Source: Chitinophaga chungangae (GTDB lineage: Bacteria; Bacteroidota; Bacteroidia; Chitinophagales; Chitinophagaceae). From it: a stretch of DNA of 64,000 nt. The notes beneath the pieces are model-generated. The model did no database searches. It was not told the origin of the DNA and saw only the letters and a list, made by a program, of their open reading frames with translations. Position numbers and translations under genes: made by a program. The stretch is from the NCBI RefSeq assembly GCF_017742215.1, contig NZ_JAGHKP010000006.1, positions 1-64,000 on the forward strand, written 5' to 3'. Of the stretch, positions 51,898 through 60,334 are shown piece by piece; positions within the stretch are counted from its first letter, which is position 1; every line of letters begins with the position of its first letter.

Positions 51898-52456
51898 ACG
51901 GGTGATATTTCCAGCAGCCCTGCACATGGTCGTTCACCATGCCGGTAGCCTGCATGTAAGCGTAACAGATCGTGGAGCCGACGAATTTAAAGCCTCTTTT
52001 CAGCAGGTCTTTGCTCATGGCGTCGGATATCTCCGTTTTGGCGGGCACCTGCGAAGTGCTTTTAAAACGGTTCAATACGGGTTTGTGATCTACGAAGCCC
52101 CAGATGTACCGGTCGAAGCTCCCGAACTCCTTTTGCACGGCCAGGAAGGATTTGGCATTGGCGATACAGGCCCGCACCTTCAGTTGGTTGCGGATGATGC
52201 CGGGGTCCTGCAATAATTTTTCTACTTTTTTATCGGTGTACTTCACGATCTTTTGCGCGTCCCAGTTGTCGAACGCTTTGCGGTAGTTTTCCCTTTTGAC
52301 GAGCACGGTATACCAGCTGAGGCCGGCCTGCGCGCCTTCCAGGCAAAGCATTTCGAACAATTGTGTATCGTCGTGGCAGGGCGTGCCCCATTCTTTGTCA
52401 TGGTAATCCATGTACAACTGGTCTTTGGTGCTCCAGCCGCATCGTTGTTTTTCCAT
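51896..52456 (-). CDS. tag: DNA-3-methyladenine glycosylase I
   Basis: It removes 3-methyladenine from alkylated DNA, starting base excision repair. The start at ATG 52454-52456 is preferred; it overlaps the stop of the upstream gene as TAATG and gives 186 residues. Tag hallmarks are KQRCGWSTKDQLYMDYHDKE at the N-terminus with a zinc Cys, LEGAQAGLSW with the catalytic-pocket Glu, and the C-terminal GSTICYAYMQATGMVNDH with further zinc ligands. It is the last gene of the glmS-DUF4954-tag unit. Confidence 0.95.
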   Translation of the reverse strand: MEKQRCGWSTKDQLYMDYHDKEWGTPCHDDTQLFEMLCLEGAQAGLSWYTVLVKRENYRKAFDNWDAQKIVKYTDKKVEKLLQDPGIIRNQLKVRACIANAKSFLAVQKEFGSFDRYIWGFVDHKPVLNRFKSTSQVPAKTEISDAMSKDLLKRGFKFVGSTICYAYMQATGMVNDHVQGCWKYHP

Positions 52457-54663
52457 TACAGTTCCCACTTTTTGATGAGGTCTTTCACCTGCTTTTTGTA
52501 CGCTTTCAGCTGCGCGATCGTTTGCTGGATAAAACTGTTGTCTTCCAGCCGGCCAACGACCGCTTCCATTTCTTCGGTGTTTTCGTAGGTCATCTGGCGG
52601 AAGGGATTGAGGTAATCTTTTTCGCGGGAATGATAGATGCCTTCGGTGATGCTGCCGAAAGTGTATACGGACTGGTCGAGGAATTTTTTGAACTGCCCGG
52701 CCGAAAGGTCTTTGGCGCTGAGCTGGTGCAGATGCAGCAGGCAGGCCAGGGCGTGCTGCAGTTTATCTTCATCGTATTTTTCGCCGAGCGCGCGGTATGC
52801 GTCGTGCAGCTGCGGCCAGCTGCCGATCTTTCCTTTGCGGATGCGCTGCTTCAGGTCTTCAAGGTCTTCGTTTTTGATAAGCTGCCCGCCCACGTTGCTC
52901 CATGGGCCGCGTTTGCATTGTTTAAGGTAAGCCTGCAACGCGGGGAAAGAATGGATGTTTCGTGCAGCCGCCTGTTCCAGCAGGTTTTTCACCGCGTACA
53001 ATACGATCAGCTCGCGGAAGAGGGGATAGGCTTTATGTACTTTCAGCAGCTGCACCTTGCGGCTGGAATTTTCTACCTGTTCGCCGAGGATTTCCATGCG
53101 GGCCACTTTGGCGTTTTCTTCCAGCAGCAATTTTTTACCGGTTTGCTGAACGGATCTTTTACCGCCTTTGTCGCCGTCTTTCTGTTGCAGGTAAGCTTTG
53201 CCGACGGCGGTTTCCATCAGTTCTATCGCTTCCAGCAGCTCTTCCATGGAATCGGGCGCGAGGTAATCGAATTCGATGCGCTGCGTTTTGTCGGTACGTT
53301 TATCGCGGTCTATATATTTCCAGGAGTTGCGCGCGAGGGCGTACATGTTGTGCAGGAACCAGTACCCGGGCATGATGCGCAGGCAGTCGTCGTGCTCGTC
53401 GTTCACCACCAGGCTGAACGGGAAAGGGATGCGCAGCTCGCTCATGTAGTTGCCTTTGGCGATGAGCGTGAAGCTGGCGAATTTGGAATTGTGTTTGAGG
53501 GTAACACTAAGGCCCGGCCAGAAGCCGCGCCCCGCGATGATCTCACCGTCTGCCCCGCGGGAGTTGTGATTACTGCCGATGGTGGCCCCCGCCGCCATGT
53601 TGCTTTGCCCCATGATGAGCGCTGCGCAGAGGAACGAGTTGTTGTGGTGCTGTTCGTGTGCCGGGAATATCAGCGTGTTCAGCACTTCGCAGCAGGAAAT
53701 GGTGGCGTTGTTGCCGAGATAGGAGTTGATCAGGCGCGCGCCGTACTTGAGTTGCGAATGAGACGCCATCACGAAACGCACGGCCTTTACGCCATAGAAT
53801 ACACGGCAGCCCAAACCGATGATCCCGTTCACCATTTCGCAGCCTTCGCCGATCTGTGAAGGGGCGCCGGCTTCGCTGTTGATGGTGAGGTTCTTGAGTT
53901 TGTTCGCGCCTTTGAGATACGCGTCCGTACCGATGGTCACGTCTTTGATGATCTTACAGTTTTTGATCACCGTGCGGTCGCCTACCATGCCGTAATACCC
54001 GCGTCTTTTATCGAATTGTTTTTCGGTGAAGTTCTTGAACTGCTCCATCAGCGCATGATCGGTGCGGTTGCGCGTCCAGAGCCAGGCGTCGCCGGGCAGC
54101 ATGCCGTCGAACGGCATTACGCTGCGGCCGCCGTTTTCGTTGCAAAGCTCCAGCCAGATGCGCACGTTTTCCGGCTCGCCTTCTTTCACAATGCCGTTCC
54201 CGAATTTAGCATGGTCGGTCACCGCCATTTCGTTGACGTTGGCGATGATCACTTCGTTGCCGATGATGTAATGGGAAAGGAAATTCACGTTGTGCACCAC
54301 TACGTTGTCGCCGAAGTCGCAGGACGCGATGGTGCTGTTATACAGGCCAACCGGCAGGCGCAGGTTGTGGAATTCGAGGAAATAAGGTTCCAGCTTGCCG
54401 ATGCGCACCATGCCGAAAAAATGGCAGTGCTGCACGAGATTCGGATCGAAGTCGTTGTCTACAAAAATATTGGTCCAGTCGTCTGAAGTATTGTCGTTGC
54501 GCACCAGCGTTTCGATCTCACCGGCTTTCAGTTTGCGGTGAACGGTTTCTTTGCCGCGCTGCTGGTCGCGCAGGTAGTATTCGTTCCGCCCCGCGGGCAG
54601 GTAACGCTCGTCTACGAACTGATAGCCCAGCGAGCTGAGCGGTTTTTTTTCTATATGGTTCAT
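52456..54663 (-). CDS. DUF4954 family protein (left-handed beta-helix)
   Basis: The 735-residue cytosolic protein belongs to DUF4954. The first 450 residues contain hexapeptide-type repeats of a left-handed beta-helix (for example IASCDFGDNVVVHNVNFLSH; VIKNCKIIKDVTIGTDAYLK; INSYLGNNATISCCEVLNT), a fold used by sugar-nucleotide acyltransferases and nucleotidyltransferases. The C-terminal 280 residues are helical and charged. No active-site assignment is possible. It sits 7 bp downstream of glmS, which suggests a link to amino-sugar metabolism, and overlaps tag by one base. Confidence 0.85.
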   Translation of the reverse strand: MNHIEKKPLSSLGYQFVDERYLPAGRNEYYLRDQQRGKETVHRKLKAGEIETLVRNDNTSDDWTNIFVDNDFDPNLVQHCHFFGMVRIGKLEPYFLEFHNLRLPVGLYNSTIASCDFGDNVVVHNVNFLSHYIIGNEVIIANVNEMAVTDHAKFGNGIVKEGEPENVRIWLELCNENGGRSVMPFDGMLPGDAWLWTRNRTDHALMEQFKNFTEKQFDKRRGYYGMVGDRTVIKNCKIIKDVTIGTDAYLKGANKLKNLTINSEAGAPSQIGEGCEMVNGIIGLGCRVFYGVKAVRFVMASHSQLKYGARLINSYLGNNATISCCEVLNTLIFPAHEQHHNNSFLCAALIMGQSNMAAGATIGSNHNSRGADGEIIAGRGFWPGLSVTLKHNSKFASFTLIAKGNYMSELRIPFPFSLVVNDEHDDCLRIMPGYWFLHNMYALARNSWKYIDRDKRTDKTQRIEFDYLAPDSMEELLEAIELMETAVGKAYLQQKDGDKGGKRSVQQTGKKLLLEENAKVARMEILGEQVENSSRKVQLLKVHKAYPLFRELIVLYAVKNLLEQAAARNIHSFPALQAYLKQCKRGPWSNVGGQLIKNEDLEDLKQRIRKGKIGSWPQLHDAYRALGEKYDEDKLQHALACLLHLHQLSAKDLSAGQFKKFLDQSVYTFGSITEGIYHSREKDYLNPFRQMTYENTEEMEAVVGRLEDNSFIQQTIAQLKAYKKQVKDLIKKWEL

Positions 54664-54670
54664 ACGGATA

Positions 54671-56509
54671 CTATTCTACGGTTACGGACTTGGCGAGGTT
54701 ACGCGGTTTGTCCACGTCGTAACCTTTGGACACGCCGATGTGATAGGCCAGCAATTGCAGCGGTATCACGGAAATGATCGGGGCCACCAGTTCGTCTGCT
54801 TCGGGCACTACGATCACATCGTCTGCCATGCCGGGAATTACCTGGTCGCCTTCCGTGGTGATGGCTATCACCTTGCCTTTGCGCGCCTTGATCTCCTGTA
54901 TGTTCGATACGATCTTTTCATAATAGCTGTCTTTCGTGGCTACGAACACCACGGGCAGATTTTCGTCTACCAGCGCAATGGGGCCGTGTTTCATTTCCGC
55001 GGCGGGATAACCTTCCGCGTGGATGTAACTGATCTCTTTGAGCTTCAGCGCGCCTTCCAGCGCGATCGGGAAGTTATAGCCGCGGCCCAGGTAGAGGAAG
55101 TCGCGGGCGTCTTTATATTTTTCCGCCACGGCTTTTACCTGTTCGTTCAGGTCGAGCGCGGCGGCCACTTTTTCGGGCACGTCGTTCAGCTCGTCGAGCA
55201 GGTGCTGGAAACGTTGGGTAGTGATGGTGCCTTTGGCTTCTGCGATCTTGAGGCCGATGAGCGCCAGCACGGTCAGCTGCGCGGTGAACGCTTTCGTGCT
55301 CGCCACGCCGATCTCCGGGCCTGCGTGCGTGTATACGCCGCCGTTAGACAAACGGGCGATGGAGGAACCTACCACGTTGCACACGCCGAGAATGATCGCG
55401 CCTTTTTCCTTGGCGCTTTCCATGGCCACCAGCGTGTCCGCCGTTTCGCCGGACTGAGACACCGCGATGATCACATCGCCTTTGCCCACCACCGGGTTGC
55501 GGTACCTGAACTCGGAAGCGTATTCCACTTCCACCGGTATGCGGCACAATTCTTCGATCATGTATTCCGCTACCAGTCCTGCATGCCAGCTGGTTCCGCA
55601 GGCCACGATAATGATGCGGCGCGCTTCCTTCAGTAGGTCGAGGTGCTCGCGGAGGCCGCCCAGCGTGAGTTTGCCGGCCTTTGCGTCCAGCCTTCCGCGC
55701 AAGCTGTCGAAAATCGTTTGCGGCTGCTCGAACACTTCCTTGAGCATAAAGTGATCGTATCCGCCTTTTTCGATGGCCGCCAGTTCGATGTCCAGCTTTT
55801 GAATGTAAGGGGTTTGTATTTCGTTGGAAATATTTTTCAGGATCAGCTCATCGCCGCGCAGGATAGCGATCTCGTAATCGTTCACATACACCACTTCTTT
55901 CGTGTATTCCACGATAGGCGATGCATCCGACGCCAGGAAATGCTCGCCTTTGCCCACGCCGATCACGAGCGGGCTGCCTTTGCGGGCGGCGATCAGCGTG
56001 TCCGGTTTTTCTTCGTCCACGATCACGATCACGTAAGCGCCCACCACTCTTTTCAGCGCGATACGAACGGCTTCTTCCGTAGAACAGTCGTTGCTTTTTT
56101 TGATCTCTTCGATGAAATGGATGAGCACTTCGGTATCGGTATCGCTGCTGAACTGGTGTCCTTTATTCAAAAGTTCCTGTTTCAGCTGCGCGTAGTTTTC
56201 GATGATGCCGTTGTGCACCATCGCCAGTTTGCCGTCGCCGCTCAGGTGAGGATGGGCGTTCCGGTCGCTGGGCTCGCCGTGCGTGGCCCAGCGGGTATGA
56301 CCGATGGCGATATGGCTTTTGAGGTCTTTGCCCAGCACATAATCCTCCAGCTCGGCGACTTTCCCTTTTTTCTTATAAACTTTGAGATTCCCGCCATTCA
56401 GCAATGCCACGCCGGCACTGTCGTAACCGCGGTATTCCAGGCGTTTGAGGCCTTTTAACACAACGGGATACGCTTCACGCTGGCCTATGTACGCTACGAT
56501 TCCACACAT
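54671..56509 (-). CDS. glmS: Glutamine-fructose-6-phosphate aminotransferase (isomerizing)
   Basis: It makes glucosamine-6-phosphate from fructose-6-phosphate and glutamine, the first step to UDP-GlcNAc. The 612-residue protein starts MCGIVAYIG; Cys2 becomes the N-terminal nucleophile of the glutaminase domain. RWATHGEPSD and NAHPHLS follow, then two SIS isomerase domains (VACGTSWHAGL; ISQSGETADTL as AVSQSGETADTL). The usual C-terminal KSVTVE is intact. No glmS ribozyme was seen in the 102-bp leader. Confidence 0.97.
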   Translation of the reverse strand: MCGIVAYIGQREAYPVVLKGLKRLEYRGYDSAGVALLNGGNLKVYKKKGKVAELEDYVLGKDLKSHIAIGHTRWATHGEPSDRNAHPHLSGDGKLAMVHNGIIENYAQLKQELLNKGHQFSSDTDTEVLIHFIEEIKKSNDCSTEEAVRIALKRVVGAYVIVIVDEEKPDTLIAARKGSPLVIGVGKGEHFLASDASPIVEYTKEVVYVNDYEIAILRGDELILKNISNEIQTPYIQKLDIELAAIEKGGYDHFMLKEVFEQPQTIFDSLRGRLDAKAGKLTLGGLREHLDLLKEARRIIIVACGTSWHAGLVAEYMIEELCRIPVEVEYASEFRYRNPVVGKGDVIIAVSQSGETADTLVAMESAKEKGAIILGVCNVVGSSIARLSNGGVYTHAGPEIGVASTKAFTAQLTVLALIGLKIAEAKGTITTQRFQHLLDELNDVPEKVAAALDLNEQVKAVAEKYKDARDFLYLGRGYNFPIALEGALKLKEISYIHAEGYPAAEMKHGPIALVDENLPVVFVATKDSYYEKIVSNIQEIKARKGKVIAITTEGDQVIPGMADDVIVVPEADELVAPIISVIPLQLLAYHIGVSKGYDVDKPRNLAKSVTVE

Positions 56510-56574
56510 GGATACAATAAGGTTTTGAAGGTTAAAAATTCACAATAGTGGCCCAAAGTAAGACTTCTGCGGCA

Positions 56575-56606
56575 AAATAAAAAAAGAGGCCGCTCGGGGC
56601 GGCCTC
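56575..56606 (-). terminator. Terminator after the TraB/GumN-like gene
   Basis: An 8-bp stem (56586-56593 with 56599-56606) is followed on the minus strand by a run of T. It lies 6 bp after the stop at 56612 and ahead of glmS, insulating the two genes. Confidence 0.88.
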
Positions 56607-56611
56607 CTGTG

Positions 56612-59600
56612 TTAATCAATATTAAACGCCTGGTTAGAACTTTCCCAGCCATAACGGTTCCGGTATTTTACATGCCGCACTACTTTGGCAAACTGCCCCG
56701 GCAACGGCTTGTCTGCCTCGAAAGGCAGGTCTGTCAGCTGTGTGAGCGCATCGTCCGCACTGCATTGTTTGCCGTTTTCGGGCTGCATGCCGCTAACGGC
56801 CAGCCGCCAGCGATCGCTGTTTTTCGCGCGGTATTTGTAAACATATACGTTGCCCTTGCGGAAACGGTGCATCGTTTGCTGTTTGCCCAGCAGCACCAGC
56901 GTATCTATTTTTTTATCGTACGTTTCTTCGTTGTATAAAACACTTCTCGCAATCGATTCCTGAGAACCGTATTTCGCCGGGAAACGGTTTTGCGTGTCTA
57001 TCTCTTCCAGCGCCTCCCACAGCTTGACCCGGTATTTTTCCTTGCCCGCGATGCTGTTCAGCAGGCTGTCCGTTACCGGCAGTTTGTTGCGGAGGTACAA
57101 CTGCGCGCGCAATACCTGCTGGCCTGTGTTTTTCAGCGTTTCATAACGCGAAAAGAAACGTTCCGCATTCTTGTTGGTGTGTTTGTAGGGCAGCAGCAAT
57201 ATTGCAAAGTTGTGCAGCGGGTAATTTTCCATGTTGGCGTTGATAACGGACCATGTTTCTTCCTCGTCGTCGTCTTTTTCGTTCATCCGCTGTTCGTTCG
57301 ATAATTGTTTTTGCAGGTTCACGCGCGCGTCGAACGCGATCTGGTTGATCTGGTCTTTGTATACTTCCGGGCGAATGTAGCCGCTGTCTGCCAGTTCGGC
57401 CAGAAGCGTGTACACATTGTTTTTGTAATCGGTGAGGGCGGTGAATTGCAGCAGGTCGGGGAAAAGCGCGGCGCTGAGCTGCAGCGAATCGTACAGCGGC
57501 TCGAAGAGGCCGGTCAGCTGGCTGACATCGCCGAATACGGGAATTTCCTTCAGCACCAGTTCACGGAACACGTCCTGCGCTTCGCGGGTTTGCTGGTGCA
57601 GCAACGCGGAGAGCACGGCGTATTGCAGCGCCGAAGTATCGTTGGCCGCCTGGTACGCCTGGCGCAGGAACGGCAGGATGTCCGGGTGCTGAATGGTGCC
57701 CAGCTGTTCGATCAGGTCGATCTTCACTTCCGAATAATTTTTCTCCCCGGCATGCCAGCCTTTGATCATCCTGATCAGCGCGGGAACGTCTTCGTCGCGG
57801 TAGTTGACGTTTACGATGGACTGGCGGGCCTGTTTGCGGAAAACGCTGTCTTTGCTGTAAAAATCCTCCAGCAGCAGCGGCGTTTTGTTCCGGTAAATGG
57901 AAGTGCCCGCCATCGTGTCTTCCGGCGTAAAACTGTCGAAGAACTTGGTGACGAACTCGGAAGGCCCCGCAATGTTGTCCGTAATGGCCGAAAGCGTATA
58001 TACCGCGCCTTTGCGCAGGTAAATTTTGTACAGGAAGTTTTTAGTGCTGTTGGTGTCGCGCATCTCGAAAAGACAGCTTTCCCAACCCGGCAGCTTTTCA
58101 TATTTTTTCGAATACACAACCAGGTCGCCGTCGTTAGAGTACTGGTTTGCCTTGTCGTTCCAGTACCCGGCGCTGTCTTTCACGCTGAAATAACGGTGCA
58201 GTTTCTGGAATGTAACATGAACGGTCTCGCCGGTGCTGTCCGACTGGAACTGCTGCTCTTTCAGGTTGTACATGGAACGGTAATATTCGTCTTCATCGCC
58301 GCCCATTTGTTCCATCATGTCTTCGGTGGCGTCGCGCTCGTCTGCCTTCACGGGGGTTTGCACGGAAAAATACAACGATGTGTCCTTATGCGTGCGGAAG
58401 GTGGCGTATTGTGGGTTGCGCAGGGTAAATGTGTCGAAAAAGTCCTGCGCGGATTTTTTGTCGTGCTGGTAACGGGCCGACAAAACATAATAATTCGCGC
58501 CCTGCAGCAGGAAGCGGGTTTGGGTGAAACTGTTGTCTGTATTCTGGTTCACGATCTCCAGGCAGGGGCGGCCCAGCCAGTTGAAGATCCTGCGGCTTTT
58601 TTGCTGTTTGATGAACTGCGACTGCTGGAAACTTTCTTCGGCGAAGCTCAGTTCCACGGTGTCCTCCTCCAGCAGGCTGTAGTCGGGGATGGTTTTACGG
58701 ATGATCAGGAAGCTGTTGCCGTTTTTTTTGTCGAGCGCTTCGTATTCCTGCCGCTTGCTCATGGAGCGCAGGGCCACATTGTTGGAATGAACGGGCGCAT
58801 GGGGGAGTTTTACGGAAAAGCTGCCTTCGGCGGGGTTGTAAACAGACCACTGCGGCGCGGGCAGTTGTTTGAGATGGATGGAAGCGAAGAACCGGTCTCC
58901 TTCTTCTCCTGCGGCATAATCGCCGTTGCCGCTGATCTTGAAGATGAATATTTCGAACGGCGTCACGAAGATATTGTAACGCTGCAGGTCGCCGCGGCGG
59001 GTGCGGTTGCGGATGTCGAAACCGGGATAGCCGCTGTTTTTGATCTGCTGGCGCGAGATGATCTTGCCGGGGATGTTTTCATACAGCAGGCTGTCTACTT
59101 TTTTCATCACGTCCTGCTCGTTTTGCCCGAGGCTGAGCGCGTTGGTCCTGATGCGGCTCACGAGATAATACGCGCCGTTCGCCAGGTCTGCATATTGCAA
59201 TTGCTGCAGCATGGTGAGATTGCTGAAGTTGTAAAGTTTGCCGGGCAGTTCCGCTTTGATCCATCCGTCGTCTGAAACATACGGCTTGAACACGACGGGC
59301 GCTTTCATTTTTTCCAGTTGTTCTTTTTGTTCGCTGTCGCGGTTGGTGATCGTTACGGGCCTTACGGTGTAACCCGCTTTGCGGAGCATGTAGATCAGCC
59401 CGCGGTCTCCCGGCAGGTGCGCGGCGCCCACGCCGGCAAACAGGCTTTGTTTGCGGATAATGGAATCGATGGCTTTGAACATGTTCTCGTTCCGCTGGTA
59501 CAGGAACTTTTCCAGGAAGGCGGGGGAATTGTTCTGTTTGCTGGAAAGGGAATCCAGCAGGTCGAGGTCGCCGCGGCGGTATGCGTCGTTCAGCAGGTTG

Positions 59601-60232
59601 CGCGTTTCGGCGGGATTGGAATCGTGGAAGGAATGATTGTTCTTTTTGTTCCTCGATTCTTTTGCCGCATCGCGGTACGCTTCCAGCATCAGCCTTTCCG
59701 ATTCCTCGAAATTCTCCACGCCGGTGGCCTTTTTGCCGAGCTTGCTGCCTACCTGGTAAATATACATGTCCAGGAAAGTGTCTTCCTCGAAATCTTCCTG
59801 CGAGCTGAATGAGCGGTACAGCAGGTGATTGATCATTTCGGGGCGATAGGTGAGGCCGTTGCGCACGAGATCGCCGTAAGGCCCGATGGTAAAGGCGTCC
59901 CGCGGCATGAGCGAGCGGCGGCTGAGCGTGTTCATGTAGCTGCTGCTGAGCAGGAGCATTTTGCTTTTGGAAAAATCTTCCTGCAGCCGCTGCGGATCTG
60001 TTTCGAGGGAAACCACATCCACGTTGCGGATGCAGTGGTAAAAGGAATCGCTGAGATTAAAGGCGAGCTTGTTGCTCACGTGCATGGTTCCAAAAAGATA
60101 AGAGGGTTTTGCCAGGCGATTGCCCGAGATCTCCCACAGGAGGCCCTGGTATTTCCGGCTGTTCTGCGCAAACCCCTTGCCGCACGCGGCCACGAGCAGG
60201 CACACCAGTACGCTTCTTTGCAAGTATTTCAT
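56612..60232 (-). CDS. Very large TraB/GumN domain protein with unknown C-terminal region
   Basis: The 1206-residue protein has a signal peptide (SVLVCLLVAACGKGFAQ, possibly a lipoprotein). Residues about 25-300 form a TraB/GumN domain: KPSYLFGTMHVSN, a conserved Glu (SLETDP) and GVGAAHLPGDRGL. This domain is found in proposed metalloproteases. The following 500 residues contain three or four beta-rich domains (repeating FFDTFTLRNPQ- and FFDSFTPED-like pieces). The last 400 are helical, HEAT-like (for example EVKIDLIEQLGTIQHPDILP). Typical TraB proteins are about 300 residues, so two thirds are extra. It is exported. A TATATTTG -7 box on the minus strand at 60261-60268 precedes it. Confidence 0.75.
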   Translation of the reverse strand: MKYLQRSVLVCLLVAACGKGFAQNSRKYQGLLWEISGNRLAKPSYLFGTMHVSNKLAFNLSDSFYHCIRNVDVVSLETDPQRLQEDFSKSKMLLLSSSYMNTLSRRSLMPRDAFTIGPYGDLVRNGLTYRPEMINHLLYRSFSSQEDFEEDTFLDMYIYQVGSKLGKKATGVENFEESERLMLEAYRDAAKESRNKKNNHSFHDSNPAETRNLLNDAYRRGDLDLLDSLSSKQNNSPAFLEKFLYQRNENMFKAIDSIIRKQSLFAGVGAAHLPGDRGLIYMLRKAGYTVRPVTITNRDSEQKEQLEKMKAPVVFKPYVSDDGWIKAELPGKLYNFSNLTMLQQLQYADLANGAYYLVSRIRTNALSLGQNEQDVMKKVDSLLYENIPGKIISRQQIKNSGYPGFDIRNRTRRGDLQRYNIFVTPFEIFIFKISGNGDYAAGEEGDRFFASIHLKQLPAPQWSVYNPAEGSFSVKLPHAPVHSNNVALRSMSKRQEYEALDKKNGNSFLIIRKTIPDYSLLEEDTVELSFAEESFQQSQFIKQQKSRRIFNWLGRPCLEIVNQNTDNSFTQTRFLLQGANYYVLSARYQHDKKSAQDFFDTFTLRNPQYATFRTHKDTSLYFSVQTPVKADERDATEDMMEQMGGDEDEYYRSMYNLKEQQFQSDSTGETVHVTFQKLHRYFSVKDSAGYWNDKANQYSNDGDLVVYSKKYEKLPGWESCLFEMRDTNSTKNFLYKIYLRKGAVYTLSAITDNIAGPSEFVTKFFDSFTPEDTMAGTSIYRNKTPLLLEDFYSKDSVFRKQARQSIVNVNYRDEDVPALIRMIKGWHAGEKNYSEVKIDLIEQLGTIQHPDILPFLRQAYQAANDTSALQYAVLSALLHQQTREAQDVFRELVLKEIPVFGDVSQLTGLFEPLYDSLQLSAALFPDLLQFTALTDYKNNVYTLLAELADSGYIRPEVYKDQINQIAFDARVNLQKQLSNEQRMNEKDDDEEETWSVINANMENYPLHNFAILLLPYKHTNKNAERFFSRYETLKNTGQQVLRAQLYLRNKLPVTDSLLNSIAGKEKYRVKLWEALEEIDTQNRFPAKYGSQESIARSVLYNEETYDKKIDTLVLLGKQQTMHRFRKGNVYVYKYRAKNSDRWRLAVSGMQPENGKQCSADDALTQLTDLPFEADKPLPGQFAKVVRHVKYRNRYGWESSNQAFNID

Positions 60233-60277
60233 GATAGGACCCCTGGGATATTGATGCTTTCAAATATACTGAAAAAA

Positions 60278-60306
60278 GCGTTGCAGTGCCGGAAAGCACT
60301 GCAACG
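60278..60306 (-). terminator. Terminator after the S9 peptidase gene
   Basis: A 12-bp perfect stem (gcgttgcagtgc with its inverse) on a 5-nt loop is followed on the minus strand by six T. Confidence 0.92.
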
Positions 60307-60334
60307 CGGGTATTTTGGAGGAACCGGGAAATAA

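Noticed and set aside
56510-56611. glmS ribozyme in the glmS leader
   Set aside because: The 102-bp spacer holds a terminator and an AT-rich promoter region but none of the ribozyme core; the ribozyme is known mainly from Firmicutes.
57305-59275. A 656-codon open frame on the plus strand
   Set aside because: It is antisense to the TraB/GumN-like gene, whose signal peptide and domain motifs are clear.
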